From Typhlomys cinereus (Eukaryota > Chordata > Mammalia > Rodentia > Platacanthomyidae): a stretch of 64,000 nt of DNA. Both the position numbers and the translations under genes were made by a program. Of this stretch, positions 44,555 through 56,348 are shown in pieces (within the stretch, counting starts at the first letter, position 1; the number at the start of each line of letters is the position of its first letter). The stretch is taken from contig JALPQD010000076.1 of assembly GCA_023101885.1 (NCBI GenBank), forward strand, positions 1,568,397 through 1,632,396. Reading direction: 5' to 3'. The notes under the pieces were generated by a model. It was not told the origin of the DNA and did not search any database. It was given only the letters and a program-made list of their open reading frames with translations.

Positions 44555-45285
44555 TCCCCAGGGCAGCTGCCCTCTCACAGGCTGTCCAGAGGCAAATTGG
44601 CAGCACCTGCTCAGACTGCTCCAGAGGGCCACTGTTGGGCCTTGTATCAAGCTGAACTCTACAGTCTAGATGAAGTCCACATTCATCAGTCAGCACTGTA
44701 CCTTCCAATTGCAGAGCACATTCTCATCAGGCAAATGATCTATGCGAAACGTCAAATCCTTATCTACAGAGAACACTCTGCCAGCTTATAACCACTGCGC
44801 CCTTGATGCTTGAGCCAGGGTATATACAGCTAGCTTCACCTTCTCGCTCTATTAAAAGAGATGGCATAGCTGCTACACAGAAGCGAGTTGGTGTCTCTAA
44901 GGAAGATGTGGACCCAAATCACTTTTGCCTGAGATATTCGGATAACTGATGTCACAGCATGAAGTTATTTACGCTGACATAGGTAGCTGTAAACCACACA
45001 GAGTTAGTTAAAAACCCAGTCTCCGAGTGGACGATGCCCTGCTCACTTTCTACGTGCCATTTCAAGAACACTTGAGGGAGGAGAGCCAGGAAGTTCCCCT
45101 GCACCAGCATTTTGCTCTCCTTCCTGGGGGTTGCTATTTCTGGAAAACCCAGCTTCCAGGAAGCCAGACTTTCCTGTCTGGAACCCCTCACAGTAAGTGG
45201 CCTCTCTTGTGACGTCTGTCAGCATGAATTGTAAGACAACAGGATTCCAGATGGGTTTTTACCATGATTTGCGCATGACATGTCC
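44555..45285. other. Unique non-coding stretch
   Basis: No gene recognised. Just left of it (44280-44400) lies a small locally CpG-rich patch with a short open ATG that ends after 14 codons. Confidence 0.35.
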
Positions 45286-45289
45286 CAGA

Positions 45290-45660
45290 AAGCTTGATGC
45301 TCAGTGTGGCAGGCTGCGTGGGTAGGACCTTTAAGAGACAGAACCTAATGAAAGGTGCCCGAGTTACTTGGGTACCGCTTCTGGAATGGATTCATATTCT
45401 CATGAGACCCCAGTTAGTTTCTGGGACAGCCTATGTCCCTGAATCTCTAGCGTCCTATCTCTCTGTGAAATTCTTCACTCAGACTAGCTCTCACCATGAA
45501 GCCTTCTGCTGTCTTGTGACAGAACCATCAGGCCCTCAAGAGGGCTGAGCAGACGCCAGCATGTGCTTTTAGTCCTCCACGACTGGGAACCGAGTAAACC
45601 TGCTCCAGTTGCCCAGCCCTTAGAACTATGTGCTGGCAGGACAAAACAGACTAATACAGA
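45290..45660 (+). repeat. MaLR-type LTR-like repeat
   Basis: GGTAGGACCTTTAAGAGACA, GAACCTAATGAAAGGTG, TCACCATGAAGCCTTCTGC, AAACCTGCTCCAG and CAAAACAGACTAATACAG end. Confidence 0.5.
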
Positions 45661-45664
45661 TGTC

Positions 45665-46540
45665 TGCACTTGAGGTCGTAGGCCTTGCAGGCTGAGCAGT
45701 GGAAATAGCCTAAGAGTAAACGCAAGGGTAGAAAGCTGGAGCATCAGCAGCAGAGACCAAATACTACGAACGCAGCCACTGGACTTTTGAGTCCTGCATC
45801 TCCTTGCAGAGGGAGGTAAGTCATCAGCTCCTGGGACAAGAACAAGCGATGCTGGCACCCGCTGCTCAGGCACCGTTCAAGCCACTGTTCAGCCCGTAAT
45901 GGGCTGCTTGTGTTCCGCAGATCAGAACATGTAGTTCATTTATTCTGCAAATGTCAACTGTCTTCTTTCTGGTGCCCAACACAAGCACAGAGTCACATCC
46001 TTCCCAGGCATAGAGATTGGAGGAAAGCACAGTGTGTAAGAAGCTCTCTAGTGTTCTGGTTGCAGAGAAGCCTTGTGGCTGTCTCGTTCTAATTGGATGC
46101 TGCAAATGCTGTATAAATTCATGCAAGAGCAGAGTGGCCGAGAGACTTGTTAAGTTCCGGAGGAGGTTGAAATGTATTAGAGGTAGGAAATGTTTAGGCC
46201 AAATTAAACGGCTCTGCTCTGCTGCATCGCCAGAGGACAGAGCAATCTGTTCTTACAGCCTCTTGTTACTAACAAGGTCACAGGTTTGCGTGAAGTATGT
46301 TTTAACCAGGCATGCTGGAAAGGAATGACATCGAGAGACTGACTGAGAGGCTGCCTGGCTGTTGCAGCAACTGTAGTCAATTGCATAAATGTTGTTGCTA
46401 AGGAGCAAAAGAGGGACCAAAGGACTCCCATGCACCAACTCCCTGTGTGTATGGAAGCATTGCCGAGCACCCTGTAAGCATGTGGGATTTTTACACTGCT
46501 GTAATCATTAGAAACAAGTTTTTAAACTTGTACCACTACG
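45665..46540. other. Unique non-coding stretch
   Basis: No gene or repeat recognised. Confidence 0.35.
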
Positions 46541-46970
46541 GTAGTTAGATATGTAAGTGTCAACTTATATTGAAAATTGAAGGCTGACCTCTAGACACAT
46601 TTGTGAAGAATAATAGTTAATACAAGGCCCGAGCAAGCCGGTAGGATACTATCTGATTGATGGGGGAAAACCCAGCCTGGAGTGAGTGGGATGATTCCCT
46701 GGCAGGTGGATATGATGGGGGAAGCTGATTCAATCCTTTGGCATTCTTCTGCACACTTTGACAGACTCGCTCTGACAAGTGAGGACTGCCCCTCTCTTGG
46801 CAATCCCTGCGATATGGTGTGGGCAGTTGTCAGCTCCTGGTGTTGGTATGAGGTCTCCTGCCAAGCTGGACTAAGAACTATAATCGAAAATCCTAGGAAA
46901 GAATAAAAAACTCTACTCCCCTAAGCTCTTTGGTCATGAATCCACCGGCAGCGCACAGGCACACGACAAC
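46541..46970 (+). repeat. 'R430' repeat, copy c
   Basis: GTAGTTAGATATGTAAGTGT start, GACAAGTGAGGACTGCCCCT and GCCAAGCTGGACTAAGAACT. The most diverged of the four. Confidence 0.65.
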
Positions 46971-47622
46971 AACCGCGCTTCAGTTAAGCAGCTTCACCAC
47001 TAGGCATGTGGTGGATACTTACATGAGGCTGGATGTTTACACTGTCAAAGATGCTGTGGCAGGTTTACCTTCTGGACTGAAGTGCACGAGCCGACTCAAA
47101 GTCCAGTAAATAGGAGCTACGAACTACAGTATTGTGTGTACGATAGAGCGCTGTGCTGTTTCAAAAAATAATACCGGTGTGCAATGTTCTTGAAAACATA
47201 TTGTTAAATAGAAAAAGGCTCCTTATTTTAAGACTGATTTCTGATCAGGGTGGCTGATTCTGGTCCTCTAATGCTGTTTCCATCACCTTCTCCACCATCG
47301 CCCCGCATCCTCTCTAAGACCCACAAGGACACCACAGTAAAGGAAAACAGAAGAGAATCCAGGTCCCGCAGCCGCTGGGTCAGGGCAGCACCATTGGCAG
47401 AGAGCTTTTAAACTCCTGGAAGACAGAGCAAACACAGACTTGTTAGACCACCTCGAAACACACTGGGCAGCTGCATGCAGCCCAGAATACTCGCAGAGGG
47501 GGTCTGGGGAAGACAGAAGAACAAAACTTCCTGGTAGATTCTCTGGAAATCTGTGGACTTGGAGCTCATGGGCTTAAGGACCGGGAGAAAGAAAGATGCC
47601 AAACACCAGGTATTGCAGTTTG
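46971..47622. other. Unique spacer between two inverted R430 copies
   Basis: No gene. No similarity to the other R430 spacer at 8811-9739. Confidence 0.4.
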
Positions 47623-48042
47623 CCTGTGTTGTTGCTGATAAATGACCATCAGATGGCTTAAGGGAACAAGGGTTTATTCTCTCTTATGATTACTGGTTAC
47701 AGTTCTCAGTCCAGCTTGATGGGAAAGCACGCACCAACACCAGGGCCGAGGGAACTGGCCACGCCATCTCTACATAATGGCTGAGAGGAGGACAATCCTT
47801 ACTTGCCAGACTAGCATGTCTGGCCAAGTGTACACAAAGATGCCAACCTCCTCAACCAGCTCTCTGTATTTTATTCATCTGTTCAGGGCCTAGTCCCACC
47901 CATCATAGGCTGGGCTTCTCCATCAGCTAGACAATCTGCTGCAGGTTTGCTCTGGGCCTAACTCAACCATAATTCAACACAAATGTGCTCAGAGCTCAAA
48001 CTACCAACTGTCAAGTTGACACCTGTGCCTAACTATGACACC
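47623..48042 (-). repeat. 'R430' repeat, copy d
   Basis: GTTGCTGATAAATGACCATC start to AACTGTCAAGTTGACACC and AACTATGACA end. Its reverse complement is close to copy a throughout, e.g. ACTTGCCAGACTAGCATGTC. Confidence 0.7.
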
Positions 48043-48309
48043 AGGACGTAACCTGGGAAGTCATAGGCTGTCTCCTTCAGGGACTTGGATGGCTCTTCTA
48101 AAGAGAACCAAAGCAATCAGCCAAGGGGGGGAACCAAGGCTCCCCTGGGTCAACACCTTTCAGCAGTCCTCACCCAAAGATGCAGAAGTCTCACCACATC
48201 CTTTTACAAGAGATACAACCTTCAGACTCTGAGCTCCCAGATAATTACCTAAGGCCACGTTCTGAAACAGATGGCAACCATGGAGGCCTAAGAAATGGAT
48301 TTGGTCTGG

Positions 48310-48645
48310 AGGTAAAAGAGATGAGGCGCCCCAATCCACATGCTGAGACTTGATCACTGTGATGCTATTCAGACATGAGGCCTGTGGAGGTGATTAAGTG
48401 GTGAGGACTGAGGGGTTAAGGCCCTTACGCATCCTGTGGTGGTGGTGGTGGTGGTGGTGTGTGCATAACGACCACTATCTTGAATGCAGAGTCAGGTACC
48501 CTTCAAACGCCAGGCTGATGGGCTTTGATCTTGGACTTCCAGACACCAAAATTATGAGAAATAAATGCCTATCATTTATAAATCATCCATCCTATGGCAT
48601 TTTGTCAAAGCAGCAGACGTAGATTAAGACAAGAATTCCAATATA
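48310..48645 (+). repeat. MLT1-like LTR with (GGT)n expansion
   Basis: CATGAGGCCTGTGGAGGTGA, then (GGT)n at 48437-48458, CAGACACCAAAATTATGAGA, AATAAATGCCTATC and TATGGCATTTTGTCAAAGCA, the conserved MLT1 end. Confidence 0.6.
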
Positions 48646-48649
48646 TGGA

Positions 48650-49112
48650 AATTGGTTGAGCCGGCCAATATAAGAAGATAATTTTTTCTCAAGCCTAACA
48701 GGAAAGGGGTATAACTTTGAACAATCCTTATATCTCATTCCAAGATATTTGACAAACTTCCTAAGTCTGAAAAGAGATGTGCGCAGATGCTTCTGGATCC
48801 AGGGACCCTTCTCCACTCGCTGACTTCTACATTTGCACATCATTTCATGGAGATTACAGAAACCACAGGAAAGGGGAAAGGGCACACACAGAGCCCACCG
48901 TGCTGCTTTTCCTAGCTCCTGGGGCATGCATGGCCCCATGTTGGAGTCAGTGTTAATGGGAGACTAGTTTTTCTCCATGAATTTCCAGAAACTGGAACTG
49001 ACATCATTTGTGTTTGCTATTTTCTCAGGAAATCACCTTATTTAGATAAAAAGTGCTTGTGTTTGCTCTAGCTCCTTCCAAGGTTTTATATTTGTATGTT
49101 TGTTTGTTTGTT
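48650..49112. other. Unique non-coding stretch
   Basis: Nothing recognised. The 115-aa minus-strand open frame here has no coding character. Confidence 0.35.
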
Positions 49113-49117
49113 TTATT

Positions 49118-49254
49118 TGGGAGAGAGAGAACATGTGCTATGGGAAAAACCTGCAAGGTAGGTTCTCTCCTTCTACCATGTAGGCTCAGAGATTAAACTT
49201 AGCTCACCTATTTTACGTGCAGCCGCTTCTGCTTGCTGAGCCATCTAGCCTGCC
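49118..49254 (-). repeat. B3-type SINE
   Basis: GAGAGAGAGAACATGTGC, GGTTCTCTCCTTCTACCATG, and reversed head TTGCTGAGCCATCTAGCCTG. Confidence 0.7.
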
Positions 49255-49259
49255 CTTTT

Positions 49260-50090
49260 ATTTTATTTTTGTATTAATATTATTTTTGTCATTAATGCTG
49301 ACAAACTTCTTTTGTGCCTCCTCAGGACTGCACAGTGGAGATTTCTATCATGAATGCCCCTCTGTCTGGGTCCAGCCTTGGCTGTGCAGATCACACTGCA
49401 GGAGAGACACCTGTGTGTCTGCGCACCAAACCTCACTACAGTCATCTCACACCACTCTCTCCTCCCTTCCTTTACACATATCGACTTTAATTTCTAGTAT
49501 TGCCTTCTCCTGATAGAGCCATAAAAGCTTTATTTATTCCCTTAGTGCTCTGGCAAGCGTAACTTTCTTCCCTTTCTTTCTGCCTTTATCATCTTTTCAT
49601 GTGGGGTTTAATCAGAAGGTTCCCAGAAATATAGTTTTCAGAGAGGAAATGGAATCAAACCCTATCTGTTATTTCCCCAGGTGTTCACAGGAGTCTGCAG
49701 ACACAGGCATGCCACCTTCTCAGGACACAGTCCCACACTTGTTGTGAGTGCTGTCTTAGCTTTATCAGGAACCTCTAGTGACTTCAGGAGCAAGTTTTTC
49801 TTTTGTTGTCCCTCTCTCTACGAGATGACCTATCACTGCCTTTCTTTTATGGCTGCAGCGTGGGCTCTCTGTGAAGTGGACATGGCCCTCACCTTGAACT
49901 TGCCTGTTAGGTTTGCTCTGGACTGAGAGCCAGCTCTGGTGGCCCCCGCATCAGGGGATTCCTGGGGAAACTAACAATCATTGGATTGTTGGAGCTCAGA
50001 CCCAGGGGAACACAATGCCAGTGTTGTTCTGCGTGCACCGGCTGACCTGCTGCAAGACCAAGGGGCTTAGTCTCCAGGATGCAAATGTAA
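49260..50090. other. Unique non-coding stretch
   Basis: No gene or repeat recognised. Confidence 0.35.
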
Positions 50091-50094
50091 GCGA

Positions 50095-50312
50095 GGGGCC
50101 AAGAAGATGGTTCAGGAGTTAAATAAAGCCTTCGCCTTGCAAGCAAAAGGACCTGACTTCAGATTTCCCAGATCCTGTGTAAAAAAAAAAAAAAAAGTCA
50201 AGTGGACATGGCAAGTGATCTGTAATTTCGGCTTTGGAAGGCAGAGCCTGAGAAACCCCAGCGCAGAGCAATAAGAAGGTAGAGCAGTTCAGGATGATTC
50301 CATGAACTTTTT
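50095..50312 (+). repeat. B2-headed SINE with internal poly(A)
   Basis: GGGGCCAAGAAGATGGTTCA head, A16 at 50180-50196, GGAAGGCAGAGCCTGAGAAA and GTTCAGGATGATTCCATG body. It ends before the CA tail. Confidence 0.75.
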
Positions 50313-50319
50313 CTTTCTG

Positions 50320-51525
50320 GCACACATTCCACATGAGAGTTTCCACACTGGCCCTTTGCACGGGAACTGAACTGGAGATACCAGGACAGCTGCTACCACT
50401 GGGCAAGAGGTGACTTAGAGAAAGCTTGAAGGAGCTCGGAAGGAGTTCAGAAGACTGATGTCCATTCTGCCTGGAGCAAACCCATCTGAGAAGAGGAGTC
50501 AGACATCACGAAACGCTGGAAAGCAACTGTATTTCATCGGGCAGCGATACCAGAGATAACATTCTGGAAAAGAGAACGAAAAAGTATAAAGTGGAGAAGA
50601 AAGACAGGGTAGTCTGGTATGTGCATGTGTGTGGGTGGGTGGGGGTTTGGCAGGCGAATGAAGTTAGGGGTCACAGCTGGACCAGGAAAGCAGAGCTTGA
50701 TCTGGAGCAAGTCGACTGGCAAATTGAAACATCACCCAACAAGTTCAAGGGTAGGTTTCTGAATGCTTACTACGTGCAGAATATTGTTATCTGCGATAAA
50801 GCCCCAGTGCGTGAACCTTGCTATTCATTAGTTCTTAAGTCAGAATCAGTTAGACTCTTAACTTGTCAAAGTCAAGACTTTACCTAGGCTTTCACTTGCA
50901 GGTACGCGTCCCTGTTGTCACTCTGCATGAATAATAAGGGACCAGGGAAGGTACCTACTCTCTTTTCTCTAGAGCCACAGGCTTGCCTCGCTTCTGTGGG
51001 AGAAGATGCAGATGCGTGTGTAAATATGAACTTACAAGAGGCTCCTCTTACACACATACTGAAGGAACGGCATACATTACACGTATATTAAGGACTAGTG
51101 GAGCCATGTCTGCTTTGAGAATTTTCACATCAATATCTCCTTATGATTCTGGTAGGTAAGTCACTTATTCACTGTACAGAGGAAATTAGAATCTTTTTCA
51201 ATTAATTAGCATGTGGTGACCCAATGGGGATCCTTGTTAAATCTCAAACATTCTTTCTTTGATAACATTCCAATCTATTTTTGCATTAGTCAACAAAGCC
51301 AAAACACTGACCCCAGGTGGCATTTCTCTACTGGAATTTTCTTAACCTTGCAGGAATGGTAGACAGCCTGTCAGGCGCATCTCAAGCTTATCTCTAACTC
51401 TCCAGCGATTTTCCTTTAGTAATCATTAAAATCGCACCTTCCTAAACCTCCTCAGCTACAGCGCCTTGTGAGCCAGGTGTACATGTGGTGCTACAGTCTG
51501 TGCATAAGGAACACATTTGACTCTT
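50320..51525. other. Mostly unique non-coding stretch with weak MIR pieces
   Basis: MIR-like tails near 50760 (GAATGCTTACTACGTGCAG) and 51140 are tentative. No gene. Confidence 0.35.
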
Positions 51526-51529
51526 TGGT

Positions 51530-51640
51530 AGCTTGGAGGAAGGTACCATAGTTGCCTCATTTTAGCCATGTGACATCAAGGGACAAAGAAGTCAAACAAG
51601 TCATCCGAAGAAACTTGGTCCAGAAGTAGGACCTAAGCTG
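51530..51640 (-). repeat. MIR remnant
   Basis: GTTGCCTCATTTTAGCCATG then GAAACTTGGTCCAGAAGTAG, the reversed MIR pattern. Confidence 0.45.
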
Positions 51641-51649
51641 AGCTGGGGC

Positions 51650-51732
51650 TTGGAAATTGGAGGTCACGCTTCAGGACATTGTGCTTGTGTGGCAAGTGTT
51701 TTTATCTACTAAGCCACCTCCTCAGTCTAAGG
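51650..51732 (-). repeat. B3/ID-type head fragment
   Basis: GCTTGTGTGGCAAGTGTTTT and TACTAAGCCACCTCCTCAGT. Confidence 0.5.
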
Positions 51733-51816
51733 ACTGAATATTGTCACACTGTCACTATGACTAATGCTGTGCTTGTCTTGCAAATGTAGTAGTACATTGT
51801 GATCAAAGACTGTCTT

Positions 51817-51965
51817 ATGAGCCGGGCTTGGTGGCACACTCCTGTAATCCCAGACTCAGGAGGCAGGGGCAGGAGACTCACTGCAAGTTCAAGGCCAGTT
51901 CAGTCTACATAGTGAGCTTCAAAATAAGAGTTACAAAGTGAAACTCTTGTCATGAAAACAGAAGG
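51817..51965 (+). repeat. B1 SINE, well preserved
   Basis: GAGCCGGGCTTGGTGGCACA, CTGTAATCCCAGACTCAGGA and AAGGCCAGTTCAGTCTACAT. Confidence 0.9.
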
Positions 51966-52029
51966 AACCAAAACACACCATATGTGTTTTTCTGTCTTTA
52001 TGTTTTAAAACTTCCTGTAAATGTTAAAT

Positions 52030-52090
52030 ATCTCTATCTATCTGTCTGTCTGTCTATCTATATCCTTTTTAGCTATCTGTCTGTTTATCT
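52030..52090. repeat. (TCTA/TCTG)n microsatellite
   Basis: Mixed CTAT and CTGT tetramers, broken once at 52060-52070. Confidence 0.8.
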
Positions 52091-52165
52091 TCTTTTGGGG
52101 AAACTATGTTTGGATCCTATCCATCTAGACAGATGAACCAAATAGTCACATTCTAGACTAAAAAT

Positions 52166-52410
52166 TCTTTATTAGGACTGAGGATACTACTTGATGGGTA
52201 ATAGTGCTTGCTTTACAAACATGAGGGACTGAATTTAGATCCCCAGCGCTCATGTGAAAACCTAGGCATGGCTGCATGTGCCTATAACCCCAGTACTGGG
52301 AGCAGAGATGGTGTGATTCCCAAGTCAGGATGGCTGCTAACTTAGCCCAAAAAACAGTGAGCTCCAGGGATAGACACCGTTGTAAAGGTATAAGGCAGAA
52401 GGAGATAGAG
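52166..52410 (+). repeat. tRNA-headed SINE with B1-like end (B4-type)
   Basis: GACTGAATTTAGATCCCCAG, GGCATGGCTGCATGTGCCTA and TAACTTAGCCCAAAAAACAG. Confidence 0.55.
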
Positions 52411-52539
52411 GGAAGACACCCATGTCCTCCTCCAAGTTCTGCATGCACATGTATAGGCAAACATGCATGCTCATGCATACATTTGTATACATATACATAT
52501 GCACAGTTTTTAAAGAAGATTGTTTGCTAAAGTGGTAAT

Positions 52540-52690
52540 TGGTACCTAACAAACGGTGTTGGAAAATCGGCTATCTACATGCAAAGCAATGACATTGGAT
52601 CCTCAAGATATTTAAAGACCTAGATGTAAGCCCTAAAATTCCACTGTCAGAATTAAGACACCAATGATTGGCAGAGGATGTGCTGATGCA
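52540..52690 (+). repeat. L1 ORF2 remnant
   Basis: GTTGGAAAATCGGCTATCTA, CATGCAAAGCAATGACATTG and AAGACCTAGATGTAAGCCC are the common L1 ORF2 C-terminal region, heavily decayed. Confidence 0.6.
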
Positions 52691-53019
52691 GAATTTAGCA
52701 GAAGGGAGGCCCACTTCCTGTGTGTTTTTTAATATAGCAGGATGCTGTGAGGGCATGGAAATGAGAAAGGCTAAAAGAAACATGGAAAGCAATTACTACA
52801 AACTGCTGAGGTCAGCCCTACTTGGTGACTCCTGCTGTCTAACCTGGGAGGGAGGAAGTGGCCTGTGGCAACAAGGCTGAAAGGACACGGCCCGTGTCAC
52901 TGTAAAGGGATGCAGAGGCCGGGCATGGTCATCTCTCAAGACAAACCTCATCTCATTCCTCCTTATAGCTTCCTGTCCTAACACTGGAAAAACATCACCT
53001 TTGCGAATTTTGTTGGCAC

Positions 53020-53215
53020 TCTATACATGTACAGGTACTTCTTGACCTAAGATGGGGGTGGATCCTGACAAACCCATCGAAGGGTGAGAATGTCTTACAT
53101 CCACTTGGCCTATGCACAGCCTAGCTTTGAAGCACAGAGCATTGGGGGCTGGAGGCTGTTCCCCTCGTGGTCCGGGTTGGCTGAGAGCTGCCCAGCATCA
53201 TGAGCACATATCACT
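53020..53215. repeat. Tigger-type DNA transposon remnant
   Basis: ACTTCTTGACCTAAGATGGG, TGACAAACCCATCGAAGGGT and GCCTATGCACAGCCTAGCTT follow a Tigger end. Confidence 0.55.
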
Positions 53216-53449
53216 GGCAAAGTTCAGATGGTTCCTCCTGCATGTGGCTCATCTCCACAAGGTTAAAGAAAATACGTGAGATCATCTGTATGAGTCATGA
53301 AGGCAGAAGGTGGACTATTTCTGGGGAGGAAGAGGGCCATCAGGAGGATGATGGGGGGGCAATAGAAGGGTTGGGAGACCAGTATGTACAAAATACAATG
53401 ATGAACATGCGTGGAGATTATTGTGTGTGCTTACTGAGAAAATAATAAA

Positions 53450-53715
53450 TGGGGATGGGGAGATGATCTAGCAGTTGAAGTGCCTGCCACACAAGCAAAA
53501 GAACTAGAGTTCAGATCCCCAGACCCCAAGCAAGAGGCCAGACGGGTGCAGTAGCCTGAGACTGAGACTCCCCAGAGCACGCTGGTTAGCGAGACTAACC
53601 CTAAAGACCAGCTCTTGGTTAGATTAGAGACCCAGCCGCAAAAGAATAAAGAGGAAGTATAAACACTCGCATGTGCCCATACACAAGTAAATACGCACAC
53701 ATATACACACATATT
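53450..53715 (+). repeat. B2-headed SINE
   Basis: GGGGATGGGGAGATGATCTA head, AGAACTAGAGTTCAGATCCC, and an ACACATATACACACATA tail. Confidence 0.7.
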
Positions 53716-54059
53716 TCCCACATGCGCATCAAAAATGAAAAAAGAAAATAAATAAGTGAACATCAAACAGGGCACAGTTTTGTAGCATATGTGTGTGTAG
53801 TTTTGTGCACAGAGATATAAGTATACATATACAACCTTGACACTTAGCTAATTCTTTGTGTTAGGCATGGCTGATTTGAACTATCTGAGACAAGAAAATA
53901 GGAACATTGTTTTCAAATAATAAAGGTGTAAAAACTAGACATAGATAAAGAAACTGATACAAACTGATAGCATAGTTTAATGTCTGTGGAATTCACAGGG
54001 GGTTTAACTACTCTGTGTTTGATGAGTTCTTGTTTTAACATAATGAAGAATTATTTTTA

Positions 54060-54250
54060 GGACTTGCAAAATTCTGGGCACTGGTTGCACTACCCTGAAA
54101 ACCTGAGTTTGATACCCAAAATGTACACTACACAGAGAAAGGAAAAAATCCACCTGACAAAGTTGTCCTCTGACCCTCACACATGTTCCATGACATGTGG
54201 CCCCCTCACTCTCTGACATCATACATATACACATACAATAACAACAAATT
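54060..54250 (+). repeat. B2-type SINE, older
   Basis: ACCTGAGTTTGATACCCAAA, TGACAAAGTTGTCCTCTGAC and ACATATACACATACAATAAC end: the ordinary B2 body, unlike the dominant family. Confidence 0.6.
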
Positions 54251-54279
54251 TAAAAAATTATTTTCATTTAAAAAAATGT

Positions 54280-54360
54280 TGGCATGGGAGAATCAAAGTC
54301 GATCAGGGCGATGAAGCTATTAGGCCAAGTGCTTGGCCATTGAGTCACACCTCCAGCCTT
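54280..54360 (-). repeat. ID remnant
   Basis: GGCCAAGTGCTTGGCCATTG and AGTCACACCTCCAGCC. Confidence 0.5.
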
Positions 54361-54429
54361 ACTATAACAGCTTTCACTTACTTTTAAAGCATTTTCTATT
54401 TATTTATTCAACCTTTATTTGAGGGAAAG

Positions 54430-54611
54430 AACGAGAGAGAGAGAGAGAGGAGCTGTGCACATACATGCTATGGCACACAGATAGGGGAGTGTCAGGTGAT
54501 AACTTTGAGAAATCAGTTCTTTTTTCCCGCCATGTGAGCTTCTGGGGATTGAACGCAGGTCACCAGGTTTTTGAACAGGCATCTTACCTGCTAATCCATC
54601 TCACCAGCCCT
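54430..54611 (-). repeat. B3-type SINE
   Basis: (GA)n at 54433-54449, GGTGATAACTTTGAGAAATC, and head CTGCTAATCCATCTCACCAG. Confidence 0.7.
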
Positions 54612-54734
54612 TCATTATTTTCAGAGTGAAATTTGTGAGATCTTCCTGTCCTCATAATGCTGTACAATGAAACCTGAGATTATTTACTGTATATGATTTG
54701 GCGTCTTTCGTCTTGCCTTGCCAGGAGTCGTGTG

Positions 54735-56175
54735 AGCAATCTCTTCAACACATGGTGTGGGGAAAACTGGAGCTCCACATGCAAAAGAAGCACATGGGAC
54801 CCTGAGCCTTGCATCCACTGTGTATGAAAATCAACTCAAAATAGATGAAGACCAAAGTTAAATATAAGATCTGAAAGTATTAAACATCTGGAAAAAAAAA
54901 TGGAACAAAGCTTCATGACGTTGGTTTGGGCAATGATTTTTTTTTAGATATAACACCAAAAGCATAGACAAAGAAAATCGAAAGAGACACAGGAAGAACA
55001 TTAAATTGCAAAACTTCCACACAGCCAAGGAAGCCAAGGAGATGACTGGCAGAAGCAACTAAGTTTGAGAAAATGTTTGGAATGCTGATATGAGAGGGGT
55101 TAGTCTCTAGTGTAAACAAAGGACTTGTACCAACCCCTCCCAATGAAAAGACTTGATGAAAAAGTTGGCAAAAGACTTGAACCTGCATTTCTCCAAGAAG
55201 TGCAAATGGCAGAGAGAATGCATAAAGATGCACGACATGTAATCATAAGGAAAGGGAAAATCAAAACCACAATGAGCTACCTCGTCACACCACCAGGATG
55301 CTTATTATCTAAAACTCCCAACAAGAGTTGGTGACAGAGGAGAATGGACTTACATACACTTTTGGTGGTGCAGCCACTGTAGAAGACAGTATGGAGATTC
55401 TTTATAAATTAAAAATAGAATCAACATATAATCCAGCAGACCCAAGCTCAGATCCAGACACAATAGAATAAAAAACATGGTCTCAAAGCCACACTTTCGT
55501 CCCCATGTTTACTGCAAACCATTCATGCTAACCAAGAGGTAGAAGCAATTTGCAATCCTCAATAGATGGTTGGAAGAACAAAATGTGACATATGGGGGCT
55601 GAGGAGACTGGTTAAAGCCTTTGCTTCACAAGCAAAAGGACCTGAGTTTGGATCCTCAGACCCCATGTAAAAACTGTGGAGTGCAAATAACCATGACCTT
55701 CAGTATGGTACTGGAAGGCAGAGCTGGGAAAACCCAGAGCCAAGCCATAAGAAGGTAAAGCAATCCAGGATGATTCATCCTTGGTCCTCCACAAGCACAG
55801 ATACTCAAGTGCCCTCTGGTGCGCGCGCACACACACACACAACACACACACACACACACACACACACAAAACGTGACTATAACGGAATATTGCTCATTGC
55901 TGAAGAAAGAAGAAAATTCTGTCATATACTGCAACACAGGACCTTGAAGACCTTATGCTCAGTTACAAAAAGACAAATACTTCATGATTCCATTTGTTTA
56001 TAGTAGCGAACTCTAGACCCGAAAAACAAAAAGTAGAATGGTGGTTATCAAGGACTGTGGGGGGGGGGCAGAGTTCTTTAGTGGGTGCAGAATTTTGATT
56101 TTGCAACGAGAAAGTTATTGTATTATAGTACACACATTGTTAACAGTGTTGTACACTTAAAATGGTTAAGATTAT
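54735..56175 (+). repeat. Ancient L1 (L1M type) 3' part, interrupted
   Basis: The end of ORF2 and 3' UTR: GGGGAAAACTGGAGCTCCAC, AATCAACTCAAAATAGATGA, GCAAATGGCAGAGAGAATGC, ATGGAGATTCTTTATAAATT, ATAACGGAATATTGCTC and a TGTACACTTAAAATGGTTAA terminus. Reading frames are broken, so it is inactive. It is split at 55594 by a SINE. Confidence 0.85.
55594..55867 (+). repeat. B2-headed SINE nested in L1M, with target-site duplication
   Basis: GGGGCTGAGGAGACTGGTTA head, GGAAGGCAGAGCTGGGAAAA body, a CCTTGGTCCTCCACAAGCAC segment and (CA)n. It is flanked by AAAATGTGACATAT (55580-55593) and AAAACGTGACTATA (55868-55881), an imperfect 14-bp duplication. The SINE is therefore younger than the L1. Confidence 0.88.
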
Positions 56176-56185
56176 TACTTTTTAA

Positions 56186-56348
56186 TGTTTAATGAGAGAG
56201 AGAGAGAGAGAACACATGCCACAGTGTGCATGTATAGAGGTCAGCGGATAACTTTCCCTTCTCCTTCCATCATATGGGCTCGGGATTGAACTCAGCTCAC
56301 TAGGTTTGTGCGCAGGTGCCTGTCCCACTAAGTAATCTTACCAGCCCT
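56186..56348 (-). repeat. B3-type SINE
   Basis: (GA)n at 56193-56210, CTTCTCCTTCCATCATATGG, and CACTAAGTAATCTTACCAGC head. Confidence 0.7.
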
